NCBI GenBank assembly: GCA_017415945.1
Contig: JAFQDR010000224.1
Coordinates: 1-14,456 of the forward strand
From: Oscillospiraceae bacterium
GTDB lineage: Bacteria > Bacillota_A > Clostridia > Oscillospirales > Oscillospiraceae
DNA length: 14,456 nucleotides
Direction: 5' to 3'
Under the pieces are notes generated by a model that was not told the DNA's origin, made no database searches, and saw only the letters and a program-made list of their open reading frames with translations. Shown here piece by piece: positions 1 through 6,584 of the stretch. The position numbers and the translations under genes are program-made. The stretch's first letter is position 1. Each line of letters opens with the position of its first letter.

Positions 1-124
1 CCGTTTCGATGGAGCTGATCGTATTCCGGGACACGCCTACCATCTCTGCAAGCTGCTGCTGGGACAGACCTTTTTCGCTGCGTGCCTCTTTCAGATGATT
101 CTTCAGTTTCAGTTCCTCGTTCAT
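1..124 (-). CDS. XRE-family helix-turn-helix transcriptional regulator (partial, N-terminus only)
   Basis: The reverse strand reads from an ATG at 122-124 through 41 codons to the window edge. It gives a classic HTH_3 (Cro/C1-type) domain: an N-terminal helix (KNHLKEARSEKGLSQQQLAE) followed by the recognition helix GVSRNTISSIETG. Proteins of this small class bind operator DNA as dimers and normally repress their own operon. The start overlaps the stop of the upstream DUF6442 gene as ATGA, so the two genes are translationally coupled. The DUF6442-XRE pairing is common in Clostridia. The operator copies upstream of the pair (463-537) are its likely targets; this is inferred from context. The C-terminus is outside the window, so full length is unknown. 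Confidence 0.9.
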   Translation of the reverse strand, partial: MNEELKLKNHLKEARSEKGLSQQQLAEMVGVSRNTISSIET

Positions 125-450
125 CCTATCGCCTCCATCAGCCGAAGAATGAAACCGCCCAGAGCAAGCATACCCATGGCAAAAAACAGAACAGACAGAA
201 ACAGATCGGATTTTCTTCTGATCTTACTATACTTCACAAGATAGGTTGTGCCGAGTATGCTAAAGTAAATGATCCACGGACTGCATAACATCGTTTTTGT
301 AAATCTGAGAAAAATGACAGAAAGCAGAACGCAAACACAAGCCCCTACACGTCCTGCGATACTGCCTGCCTGTGCCATCACATCAAGCTCTGCGAGATCC
401 CGGTTTTTGTTTTCTTTCCGGCTCATTTCAAGAATGTCTTCCTTCTTCAT
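121..450 (-). CDS. DUF6442-type small membrane protein, partner of the XRE regulator
   Basis: This encodes a 109-aa protein with a charged N-terminus beginning MKKEDILEMSRKENKNRD, the hallmark of the DUF6442 family as I recognise it. Three hydrophobic segments follow, at about residues 30-48, 56-72 and 82-105. The reading frame is open further upstream to 510, but the ATG at 448-450 is preceded by GAGGTGG at good spacing and the longer start would lie inside the promoter and operators, so 450 is preferred. The gene ends in an ATGA overlap with the HTH gene. The biochemical role of the family is unknown; placement suggests a membrane partner or sensor for the neighbouring repressor, which is an inference. 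Confidence 0.82.
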   Translation of the reverse strand: MKKEDILEMSRKENKNRDLAELDVMAQAGSIAGRVGACVCVLLSVIFLRFTKTMLCSPWIIYFSILGTTYLVKYSKIRRKSDLFLSVLFFAMGMLALGGFILRLMEAIG

Positions 451-462
451 TATCCACCTCAT

Positions 463-537
463 GCCAAGTATTCTTGTCAATATTATATCATCGCCAAGTA
501 AACTTGTCAAGATAAGCGCGCAAAGTTTACTTGGCGT
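463..537. promoter_or_regulatory. Three-copy operator array, AAGTnnnCTT dyads
   Basis: Three related 10-bp dyads are visible: AAGTATTCTT (466-475), AAGTAAACTT (496-505) and AAGTTTACTT (523-532), with centres 30 and 27 bp apart, close to three helical turns. The first two sit inside an 18-bp direct repeat, GCCAAGTAnnCTTGTCAA, at 463-480 and 493-510. The third copy keeps the GCC flank on the opposite strand (GCCAAGTAAACTTTG). They bracket the promoter, as expected for autoregulation by the XRE protein. That this regulator binds them is inferred. Confidence 0.75.
482..510 (-). promoter_or_regulatory. Consensus sigma-A promoter of the DUF6442-XRE operon
   Basis: On the reverse strand TTGACA (505-510) and TATAAT (482-487) are separated by exactly 17 bp, a perfect housekeeping promoter. 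It lies 31 bp or more upstream of the preferred ATG at 450. The -35 box is directly joined to one operator copy (496-505), and further copies lie on both sides, so a bound repressor would block RNA polymerase. Confidence 0.85.
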
Positions 538-551
538 TCATGTCCATAGAG

Positions 552-579
552 AAAGGCACCGCATTTCTGCGATACCTTT
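552..579 (-). terminator. Hairpin terminator of the ECF sigma operon
   Basis: The reverse strand forms a continuous 12-bp stem (552-563 with 568-579) closed by a GAAA loop, ending CCTTT followed by CTCT. It starts 25 bp after the stop of the zinc-ribbon gene. On the reverse strand two pairs are G-U wobbles; on the forward strand the same positions are C-A mismatches. That asymmetry says the functional RNA is the reverse one. The U tract is short, so termination may be incomplete. Confidence 0.55.
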
Positions 580-603
580 TGGATTCAATTATTCTCCCGC
601 AAC

Positions 604-1572
604 TTATGCAGGAACTTCTTCTTGACGGACATACACTGCGCCATTGCTGCCACCACCGGAATAGTGTTCTGCAGCGATCAGCTCAGCATTCTCAGGAATG
701 ATGATTTCCGTAATTGTACTCTCAGTTACACAGTCCATCTTCTTGTCATCACAGGTGATCTGCAGTTTTTTCTCCTTATCGTTCCCAGTGCAGACAGCAA
801 GAATCAGATACTCTCCGGTATTTCTGCCTTCCACATCGTATTCAATCTCCAGAATATTCCGGAAGAAGCCTTCGTTGTTGTCAAAGTCAATCTCCCTCGT
901 GTCGCGGAGCCCGGGCAGATATATGAGGTAATAGACAGAATCCTCGCTTTCATTGCTATAGGACAGGATATGCACGCGATTATTGTTACAGTTCTGATAC
1001 CATGCGGCAATTTCATCATTCTGCAATTCTGCAATATATGCATCCGGATTTACGGCATAGATGGAGGTGCCACCCGTAGGTCCGATTGTGCCAGCCATCT
1101 GAAAGGTAAACAACCCGACAAATGCAATAATCAGAATGACCGGAATCAGAATCAAAAGCAGCAGGATAACACCAAGGGATTTGTCCTTTTTTTGCACCGG
1201 AACGACGACATCCCGGCTGATTTCCTCCAAAGATGCTGCACATCTCGGGCACACTTTCCAGTCCGGTTCAACAGGAGCGGAGCAGTTCGGGCAGAACGGA
1301 CGCAGCTTGGCACCGCATTTGGGGCAGAGAACATATGCTTCCTTGATCGCCGTTCCGCATTTCGGACATTCCAGGTCGGAATAGCTGCTGCGCACCAGCA
1401 GGTAGATGATAAACCCCAACATTGAAGGAGCAAGGAGAGCGATCAGTGTCCACATCAAAGCATTCATTCCACGGCGGTTTGCGTCACGGTAGACGTATAC
1501 ACCGATCAGAATGGGAACAAGCAAACCAATCAACAGTACAATGAGAAATATAAATAATCCAAGAATATTCAT
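604..1572 (-). CDS. Membrane-anchored double zinc-ribbon protein in a sigma factor operon
   Basis: This is a 322-aa protein. Two N-terminal membrane helices lie at about residues 3-27 and 37-60, joined by a short positively charged turn (YVYRDANRRGMN). Four CPxC knuckles follow, at Cys69/72, 83/86, 94/97 and 108/111, enough for two zinc ribbons. A third helix spans about 133-158, followed by a roughly 160-residue C-terminal domain I do not recognise. With an odd number of helices, the ribbons and the C-terminal domain should lie on opposite sides of the membrane. The ATG at 1570-1572 has AAGGAGG 8 nt upstream and overlaps the preceding stop as ATGA; the frame is open to 1806 but the longer start has no support. 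Its position, third in the sigma operon, suggests a regulatory or output role, which is inference. Confidence 0.85.
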   Translation of the reverse strand: MNILGLFIFLIVLLIGLLVPILIGVYVYRDANRRGMNALMWTLIALLAPSMLGFIIYLLVRSSYSDLECPKCGTAIKEAYVLCPKCGAKLRPFCPNCSAPVEPDWKVCPRCAASLEEISRDVVVPVQKKDKSLGVILLLLILIPVILIIAFVGLFTFQMAGTIGPTGGTSIYAVNPDAYIAELQNDEIAAWYQNCNNNRVHILSYSNESEDSVYYLIYLPGLRDTREIDFDNNEGFFRNILEIEYDVEGRNTGEYLILAVCTGNDKEKKLQITCDDKKMDCVTESTITEIIIPENAELIAAEHYSGGGSNGAVYVRQEEVPA

Positions 1573-1844
1573 GCTATAGACCTCCTTTTTTTCGTAAATA
1601 CAATCACTATTACACTGCTGGAAAGTGCTGCGGTCAGTACATACAGGATACAAGTTAAAGTCATCACAGGCTGAATCTGCCACATCAGAATGCCGAACAG
1701 CAGAACAACCATCTGCGAGAGAACGGATGCTATCGTCAAAAGAATCGTCTGCCGCTGCAGTTTTCGGCGCTCTGCTTCCTTCCGGAGATACCGTTCGTTC
1801 AGACATGGGGGATTATTTTTTTCAAAATTGTAGATCTGTTTCAC
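1569..1844 (-). CDS. Small two-helix membrane protein, candidate anti-sigma partner
   Basis: This encodes a 91-aa protein starting at GTG (1842-1844) with AAGGAGG 9 nt upstream. The gene starts inside the end of the sigma gene (23-bp overlap in another frame) and its stop overlaps the zinc-ribbon start. The N-terminal ~30 residues are polar and charged (MKQIYNFEKNNPPCLNERYL then a basic stretch), so they are probably cytoplasmic. Two membrane helices follow, at about 33-55 and 61-83, with a basic C-terminus. I know no functional assignment. A short cytoplasmic segment tethered to the membrane, coupled to an ECF sigma gene, is the usual place for an anti-sigma factor, but no anti-sigma motif is visible, so the role is a guess. 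Confidence 0.75.
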   Translation of the reverse strand: MKQIYNFEKNNPPCLNERYLRKEAERRKLQRQTILLTIASVLSQMVVLLFGILMWQIQPVMTLTCILYVLTAALSSSVIVIVFTKKRRSIA

Positions 1845-2319
1845 TTGTCAGCACCTCCTTCAGAAGTTTTCTTGCTTTGCTGAGTCTGGATTTTATCGTT
1901 CCTTCCGGAACCTTCAGTACCGCCGCCGTTTCGGTGATGTCCATATCCCGGAAATAGAACAGGATCACCGTCATTCTCAGTTTTTGGGGCAGTCGGTTGA
2001 TTGCAGCATGAAGGTCGGAATAATCCGGCGGTTCTTCTGCTGCTATGTTCTCCATGATAATTTCTTTATCTTCCGCCGCCGTAAAGTTATCCCACACCGG
2101 ATTTCGGAGCATTCGTTTCCACGAATTTCGGTAGATGTTGACACAGATCGTTGTCAGCCAGCCTTCAAATTCACGTTCCGGATCATATCTGTTGATGTAC
2201 CGAAGCACCTTCAGCCATGTTTCCTGATAGAGATCGTCTGCATCATGAACATTGGCGCAGAGCGTCCGGCATAGCCCATACAGCCGCTTACCGTATTTTG
2301 GTATGTATTGATCGATCAA
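1822..2319 (-). CDS. ECF-type RNA polymerase sigma-70 factor
   Basis: This encodes a 165-aa sigma factor. Region 2 is clear (RLYGLCRTLCANVHDADDLYQETWLKVLRY..., including the DDLYQETW core), and region 4 has an HTH near the C-terminus (DITETAAVLKVPEGTIKSRLSKARKLL). There is no region 1 or 3, which fits ECF factors of about 160-190 aa. The frame is open to a GTG at 2373, but that start has no ribosome binding site. The TTG at 2317-2319 has AAAGGAGG 9 nt upstream, and starting there (LIDQYIPKYGKRLYGLC) matches the usual N-terminus of the family. A SigW-like promoter at 2345-2372 would also exclude the upstream start. It directs polymerase to a stress or envelope regulon; signal and targets are unknown. 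Confidence 0.88.
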   Translation of the reverse strand: MIDQYIPKYGKRLYGLCRTLCANVHDADDLYQETWLKVLRYINRYDPEREFEGWLTTICVNIYRNSWKRMLRNPVWDNFTAAEDKEIIMENIAAEEPPDYSDLHAAINRLPQKLRMTVILFYFRDMDITETAAVLKVPEGTIKSRLSKARKLLKEVLTSETDLQF

Positions 2320-2344
2320 GTCTCTGCGCCTCCTTTCACTGCCA

Positions 2345-2372
2345 TATACAATCGGGAACATGGAAAGGTTCA
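2345..2372 (-). promoter_or_regulatory. Candidate ECF-type (autoregulatory) promoter
   Basis: The reverse strand has TGAACC (2367-2372), a 16-bp spacer starting TTTCC, then TGTATA (2345-2350). This resembles the SigW-class consensus TGAAAC-16/17-CGTATA. The predicted transcript would start near 2338, just ahead of the AGGAGG at 2329-2334, and would serve the TTG start at 2319. Autoregulation by the adjacent sigma factor is inferred from resemblance and position. Confidence 0.42.
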
Positions 2373-2426
2373 CTGCTTTTGAAAGTTTAAAATATTATTA
2401 CATAACATTATGAAAAATCCCTGAAC

Positions 2427-2460
2427 AAAAAAAGACATTACCGATGGCAAAGCAATGTCT
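2427..2460 (-). terminator. Rho-independent terminator after the long minus-strand gene string
   Basis: The reverse strand has the stem AGACATT/AATGTCT (2454-2460 with 2433-2439), extendable by a G-U and a C-G pair, followed by a run of U (2427-2432). It begins 10 bp after the stop codon that ends the decayed CPBP gene and separates the long string from the sigma operon. On the forward strand the hairpin is followed by only four T, so it works best for reverse transcripts. Confidence 0.75.
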
Positions 2461-2469
2461 TTTATCAAG

Positions 2470-3024
2470 TTAATATGCTGCTCTGATTTTCATATCTGTC
2501 AGAATATGATCGATACTGTCAGTTTTGTTTCCCGGTATCCTGCTGTAATCCTGCCGCTCATTTGCTCCACTGGCATTCTTTCCGATGAAGCCGCAGATTG
2601 CGCCCTTCGGAACATGTATGGACAGTCCGTTCAGCGCATTGAATGTGATCCCACCAACGATCAGCCCGAACATCAGCAGTACCAGCACCGCCGGACGGAA
2701 CATTGCAAACAGCATTCCCACATGGTAGATGGCGAACAGTACCGGACTAAAAAATGCAGGTAAACTTCACATTCACATATTTTTTCGGCGTGATGAATCC
2801 GAAGCCGCGGAAGAAGAATTCTTCAGGGAAAGAATTCATGATGGAAATATAGATCGCAACCCAGATAAAGTTGTCTGCCGTGCTACCCATACCGGAGGTC
2901 AGGCTGGAGGTCACACCGCTAAAATCAATGACTCCGCGCAAAGCAAAATATCCGCCGAGGATCACACAAAGATTGCAATACCCAGCAAAAGTGAAACAAG
3001 CATACCTTTCATTCTGCTTGCCAT
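2470..3024 (-). pseudogene. Decayed CPBP-family intramembrane protease with a foreign ABC-ATPase-like tail
   Basis: Three reverse frames must be joined to read one protein. It starts at ATG 3022-3024 (MASRMKGMLVSLLLGIAIFV) behind GGGAG. It shifts frame near 2965 into a segment holding the CPBP glutamate motif PEEFFFRGFGF. It shifts again near 2755 at a T-rich run (GCATTTTTTAGTC) into FSPVLFAIYHVGMLFAMFRP, which is the conserved histidine helix. CPBP proteins are membrane proteases (motif 1 EExxxR, then FxxxH). The reading then changes at about 2636: ALNGLSIHVPKGAICGFIGKN looks like the strand and Walker A start of an ABC transporter ATPase, but the P-loop is broken (KNASGAN) and about 26 unrecognised residues follow to the stop. 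The gene is non-functional as read, and a deletion appears to have fused two gene remnants. Confidence 0.72.
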
Positions 3025-3028
3025 ACTG

Positions 3029-3943
3029 CTATCTCCCATTCAGTAAGTTTCCATCTTTATCGTAAATAAAATCTCCATCATACATAGCTTCCGCCACAGC
3101 GCCATTTTCACTCTCGTACCATGAGTAGGCAATGGTCTTATGGGTGTAGCCCAGTGTGTCTGCGGCTTCAACATAGATTACCACTTTATCGCTTATGCGG
3201 GCATCTATTGTTTTATTGAATTGACCGTCATAGCTGCCATTTTCAACTTTTGACGAAATGTCTTCCCGTTCGATTTCCTTATCATTGACTACCGTAACAA
3301 GCTCATATTTGCTGAAACCAATGTTTCCGCTGTATTCTGTAGGCTTGGCGGAAATTTCAAGATGGCTGCGTATCTCAACCTTTCCCTTTTTGAAATCGGT
3401 GTTACTTGGAATATAGCTGTGCAGTGTGGGAAGGTAACGGTCATAAAGATATGCTACCCGAATATCCTCAAGCACTTCCGTCTGTGTACCTGCTTCTGTC
3501 TCAATATACAGCGTAGGGCGGGTTTCATAGTCCATGAACATTGCCACCGGCACTACAGCTGTAAATTCATTGCCGGATCGGGTGAAATCAGCAACAGAAT
3601 CACCGATTTTAACGGATAAAGCCATATTGTACGTTACCGTCTTCGGAACAACTTTAATTTCAACATCAATGGTATGCTTATCCGCATCCGGATTGCCAAA
3701 AGTGTGTTCTGTACTGGTGAGAAGACTCGCCTGCTTTTTCAGCTGCTCATCTACATTATCATAGATGGCGCTGACATTACCGCGTACCATGTTGAGTTCC
3801 GAGTTCAGATTGTTGATGCGGTTATTCAGCTGCTTTATCTCATTTGCCTGATTTGCATTTGTAATGATGGCAAAAATCAGAAGCGCCGCCATTCCGCCAA
3901 TCAAGATGTTTTTCCAGTTGATTTTCAGTTGGTTATCGCTCAT
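3029..3943 (-). CDS. Unrecognised single-span membrane protein with coiled coil and extracytoplasmic beta-rich domain
   Basis: This is a 304-aa protein. A polar N-terminus is followed by one membrane helix (about residues 12-30), then a heptad-like asparagine- and leucine-rich stretch (about 32-72: ANEIKQLNNRINNLNSELNM, continuing) that reads as a coiled coil. The remaining 230 residues are rich in alternating polar/hydrophobic strands and aromatics, like an immunoglobulin-type or other beta-sandwich fold. A type II orientation (inside-to-out) is expected, with no cleavable signal peptide. The ATG follows AAGGAGA by 8 nt, 12 bp after the stop of the 501-aa gene. The stop region carries the ribosome binding site of the downstream CPBP pseudogene. 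I do not recognise the family. Confidence 0.82.
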   Translation of the reverse strand: MSDNQLKINWKNILIGGMAALLIFAIITNANQANEIKQLNNRINNLNSELNMVRGNVSAIYDNVDEQLKKQASLLTSTEHTFGNPDADKHTIDVEIKVVPKTVTYNMALSVKIGDSVADFTRSGNEFTAVVPVAMFMDYETRPTLYIETEAGTQTEVLEDIRVAYLYDRYLPTLHSYIPSNTDFKKGKVEIRSHLEISAKPTEYSGNIGFSKYELVTVVNDKEIEREDISSKVENGSYDGQFNKTIDARISDKVVIYVEAADTLGYTHKTIAYSWYESENGAVAEAMYDGDFIYDKDGNLLNGR

Positions 3944-3955
3944 GTGATTTTCTCC

Positions 3956-5461
3956 TTATAAAATCTCAACGTCCAAGTCCTCTACTGTTTTCACGCGGAA
4001 GCTCATACGCCACTCAATAAAATCCTGCTTTTCAAAATACAGCCCGGAACAAGCTGTGTGCACTTCGGGAGCCTGCGGTACTCCGACTGTAACAGCTGTC
4101 GGACCGTCTGTAGAACGGATCATGCCGACAGCGGAAGCAAACATATGCCCACCGTTCGGATCAGGTGTTTTCCGGCGGGGACTATCACCGCCCCGACAAT
4201 CCCGCACGCTGACTTCTTCTCTCGGCAGATCGGGCGATACCGCATATTTCATCGCCGTCATATGAGTCGGGAAGATCCACTCGTCGGACGCAAATTTGCT
4301 CTGATCTATTTCATCCGCTTCATACTCCACAACGGATAGTGTATGCTCGGTACCATGTACAGGATGGGTAAAATCGAATGTATTGCCCACCTTGGGGGCA
4401 GTAAAATGAATACCGGAGAAAGTTTCGGGACTGCGCACCATTTTCAGGCTGAGAGAAGCGATTTTCTCAATCTTTGCCTCACTCGGGAAGGTACAGCGGC
4501 GTATAATCCAGATGCGGGTGAAATCAAAGCCGTAGCGCTCCACCAGATATTTTGCCCGAGCATCTTCCTCTGTTCCCTCATCGCGGCAGGATTCCGGATA
4601 CCATGCATCGCCATGACCGCTTTTGTTCGGCAACTCTGTGCCGTTCACAACAATGCTCGGACGGAAATTGATACTGCTCGGGTTCATGCGATGGAACTGC
4701 TCCTCGTCTTCCGCAGAGGAACGTCCACGACTGAAAGCATCTTCCGATTCTTTACGGAATGCCAAAAACTTTTCCGTATCCACCTCAGCGAAGAAATCTA
4801 CCACCACACCGCCTGAGCAGAGATAGGCTGACGGTATGTGCCATGTCTCGCCGCCCCATTTGAAAGATTTATTCAGCGGAATTTCTTTTCCGCCCTTACC
4901 GCGTTCCGGGAAGAAATCACCGTCCATGGTTACTTTCCATGTGGGAGGTGTCCATTCGGTTGATTCTTCTATGGTATCGTAATACTCTTTCGTGAACGGA
5001 ATACTGCCGTAGTTAAACGACCGTTGCAGTCGGTACAGATATTCAAAGGGCTTCTCCATCGGTTTCAGTCCGCATTTTTCCCGAATCGCATTCAGCGGCG
5101 CAGGATCGAAGTATTCGCTGTTCCGCACTTCCTCAATCTGCTCTGTGAGCTGTTCTTCATCCCAAGCCCATGCCTGTTCAATAAGGTTCATATCAAGGCA
5201 GGCAAGCAGAAGCCGGAGAAGATCTTCCATGTTCCTCGCGATGGGATGTACATACTGTCCCGGCAGATTCATGGGGCTGACAGCAAAGACAGTTTCGCCC
5301 AGCGAACGGACGGTGCAGTAATGGATACCGTCAACACCGGCACGACCGATGATCTTTGCACCCTTTGGTGTGCAGAGATAGGCAATATCGTTCTTGCTTG
5401 GCGGTTCCCAGCCAATGGGAGATGTATCTATTTTCAGTTTCTTGAATTCGGTATATGTCAT
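3956..5461 (-). CDS. Conserved hypothetical protein, 501 aa, soluble, tryptophan-rich
   Basis: No signal peptide or membrane segment is visible. The first ~110 residues (GIHYCTVRSLGETVFAVSPM, followed by YVHPIARNMEDLLRLLLACL) faintly recall the acidic SMI1/KNR4 (SUKH) layout, which I cannot confirm. The middle holds tryptophan- and proline-rich strands (about 168-215), and the C-terminal third is again beta-rich. ATG 5459-5461 overlaps the stop of the CPCC gene as ATGA and has AGGAGA 7 nt upstream. I recall similar proteins as unnamed conserved hypotheticals in gut Clostridia, without function. Composition matches its neighbours, so there is no sign of recent separate transfer. Confidence 0.82.
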   Translation of the reverse strand: MTYTEFKKLKIDTSPIGWEPPSKNDIAYLCTPKGAKIIGRAGVDGIHYCTVRSLGETVFAVSPMNLPGQYVHPIARNMEDLLRLLLACLDMNLIEQAWAWDEEQLTEQIEEVRNSEYFDPAPLNAIREKCGLKPMEKPFEYLYRLQRSFNYGSIPFTKEYYDTIEESTEWTPPTWKVTMDGDFFPERGKGGKEIPLNKSFKWGGETWHIPSAYLCSGGVVVDFFAEVDTEKFLAFRKESEDAFSRGRSSAEDEEQFHRMNPSSINFRPSIVVNGTELPNKSGHGDAWYPESCRDEGTEEDARAKYLVERYGFDFTRIWIIRRCTFPSEAKIEKIASLSLKMVRSPETFSGIHFTAPKVGNTFDFTHPVHGTEHTLSVVEYEADEIDQSKFASDEWIFPTHMTAMKYAVSPDLPREEVSVRDCRGGDSPRRKTPDPNGGHMFASAVGMIRSTDGPTAVTVGVPQAPEVHTACSGLYFEKQDFIEWRMSFRVKTVEDLDVEIL

Positions 5462-6177
5462 TTTGATTCTCCTGATTCATTTTCGGTTACTGTAACCATC
5501 GGCTCAAAGTGGGAAACTACGTCGATGATCTGATTCTGCGTGCGGATTCCGTAATGCCGCCACGGTCCCGGATAGATGCTGCCGTCATCACACCGCTGTA
5601 CACCGGTAACAGCATCAAGATAGTCAATCAGCTTCGATTCCGCGCAGATGCACAGATATTTTCCATACTTCACTTCGGTTCGGTCGGGAGAGGCATAGGA
5701 TTCATTACGCACCTGATACATAATATAATTATCAAAGCGGATGTCGATTGACTTATTTCCCGGCAGAATGGGACGGTACTTCGATACCACATCGGCAGCC
5801 GGTGCGCTAAGTCCGTCTGCCATATCAGGTGTATTTTCTCCAACCACAGCGGCGGACAGAATGATATGCAGTTCGTTGTCACCGTTTTCCTCAAGCGATA
5901 CAAGAAACGGCATATGGTCGCCCAGCATCTTATCCATCGGCGCGAACGTCGAAAGATGAATGTCATCCTTGCATTCCCGCCCGGGATCGCAGATTCCGTG
6001 AGCGATGTAATTCTTCCGGGCACGGTTCAGCGAAATACCGTGATTTTCATAACTCGGTTCGTCATCATCAGCGGTAAACACATCATTCTCCCACCGGCAT
6101 ATCGGGCATATATAGGCAACCGCTTCCTCCGGCGGCACGGGCAGAGTTTCGTGACCGCAGCATTTGCATTTGTACAT
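5458..6177 (-). CDS. CPCC-family cysteine-rich (zinc-binding) protein with C-terminal extension
   Basis: The N-terminus carries the CPCC-type zinc motif: YKCKCCGHETLP, then YICPICRWENDVF about 20 residues on, then the family signature DEPSYENHGISLNRARKNY. From the second ATG the protein has 239 aa. The usual CPCC domain is about 60-80 aa, so the remaining ~165 residues are an extra domain that I do not recognise. The ATG at 6175-6177 has AAAGG 9 nt upstream and matches the family start (MYKCKCC); an in-frame ATG at 6184-6186 overlaps the preceding stop (ATGA) but has the purine run directly against it, so either may be used. CPCC proteins have no proven function; they often occur among small soluble accessory proteins. 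Confidence 0.85.
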   Translation of the reverse strand: MYKCKCCGHETLPVPPEEAVAYICPICRWENDVFTADDDEPSYENHGISLNRARKNYIAHGICDPGRECKDDIHLSTFAPMDKMLGDHMPFLVSLEENGDNELHIILSAAVVGENTPDMADGLSAPAADVVSKYRPILPGNKSIDIRFDNYIMYQVRNESYASPDRTEVKYGKYLCICAESKLIDYLDAVTGVQRCDDGSIYPGPWRHYGIRTQNQIIDVVSHFEPMVTVTENESGESK

Positions 6178-6182
6178 AAAGT

Positions 6183-6521
6183 TCATCCTTTCACGAAGGA
6201 ATATTTCAACTCTTCACTCAAGTCATTCCATTTACAGATTACAGGAGCAACAGAAGTTTCTTTAATGGCATTCCACTTGTCGCACGGCTTCAGCTTTTCC
6301 AATGCATACGTGGTGAAATTCCGCAGAAGTGCGCGCTTATCCGCATTGCCAAAAGCATAGTCCGGCAAAATGATGTAATACGCCATATTTCTGCGACTTT
6401 GGTCATATCCGCAGAAAACACGCGCGCCGATTTTTGTTACAGCTTCACAGCGATTCACTGTTTTCAGTGAGTTTTGTAAATAATGCCACAGCGCCAGATG
6501 ATCTATGAATTCTACAGCCAC
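6183..6521 (-). CDS. Distal half of a gene interrupted by an in-frame TGA
   Basis: This reads 112 aa from a GTG at 6519-6521 to a stop overlapping the CPCC start (ATGA). The GTG has no ribosome binding site. The frame is open further up, for 21 codons, to the TGA that ends the preceding ORF (6585-6587), and those codons read like protein (KEEWDTAKILQPDGEICEQ). The simplest reading is that 6183-6974 was one gene of about 263 codons, now cut by a nonsense codon. The product is soluble, with no recognised domain. If translated separately it would need re-initiation. Function unknown. Confidence 0.5.
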   Translation of the reverse strand: MAVEFIDHLALWHYLQNSLKTVNRCEAVTKIGARVFCGYDQSRRNMAYYIILPDYAFGNADKRALLRNFTTYALEKLKPCDKWNAIKETSVAPVICKWNDLSEELKYSFVKG

Positions 6522-6584
6522 AGTATGCTGTTCACAGATTTCACCGTCAGGCTGCAGGATTTTTGCGGTATCCCATTCCTCTTT

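Noticed and set aside
622..1425. 267-codon forward ORF opposite the zinc-ribbon gene
   Set aside because: Shadow of a real reverse gene with CPxC knuckles and a strong start; the forward translation has no recognisable domain.
1573..1806. 78-codon N-terminal extension of the zinc-ribbon ORF
   Set aside because: It overlaps the 91-aa gene in another frame and lacks a ribosome binding site, whereas the internal ATG at 1572 has AAGGAGG.
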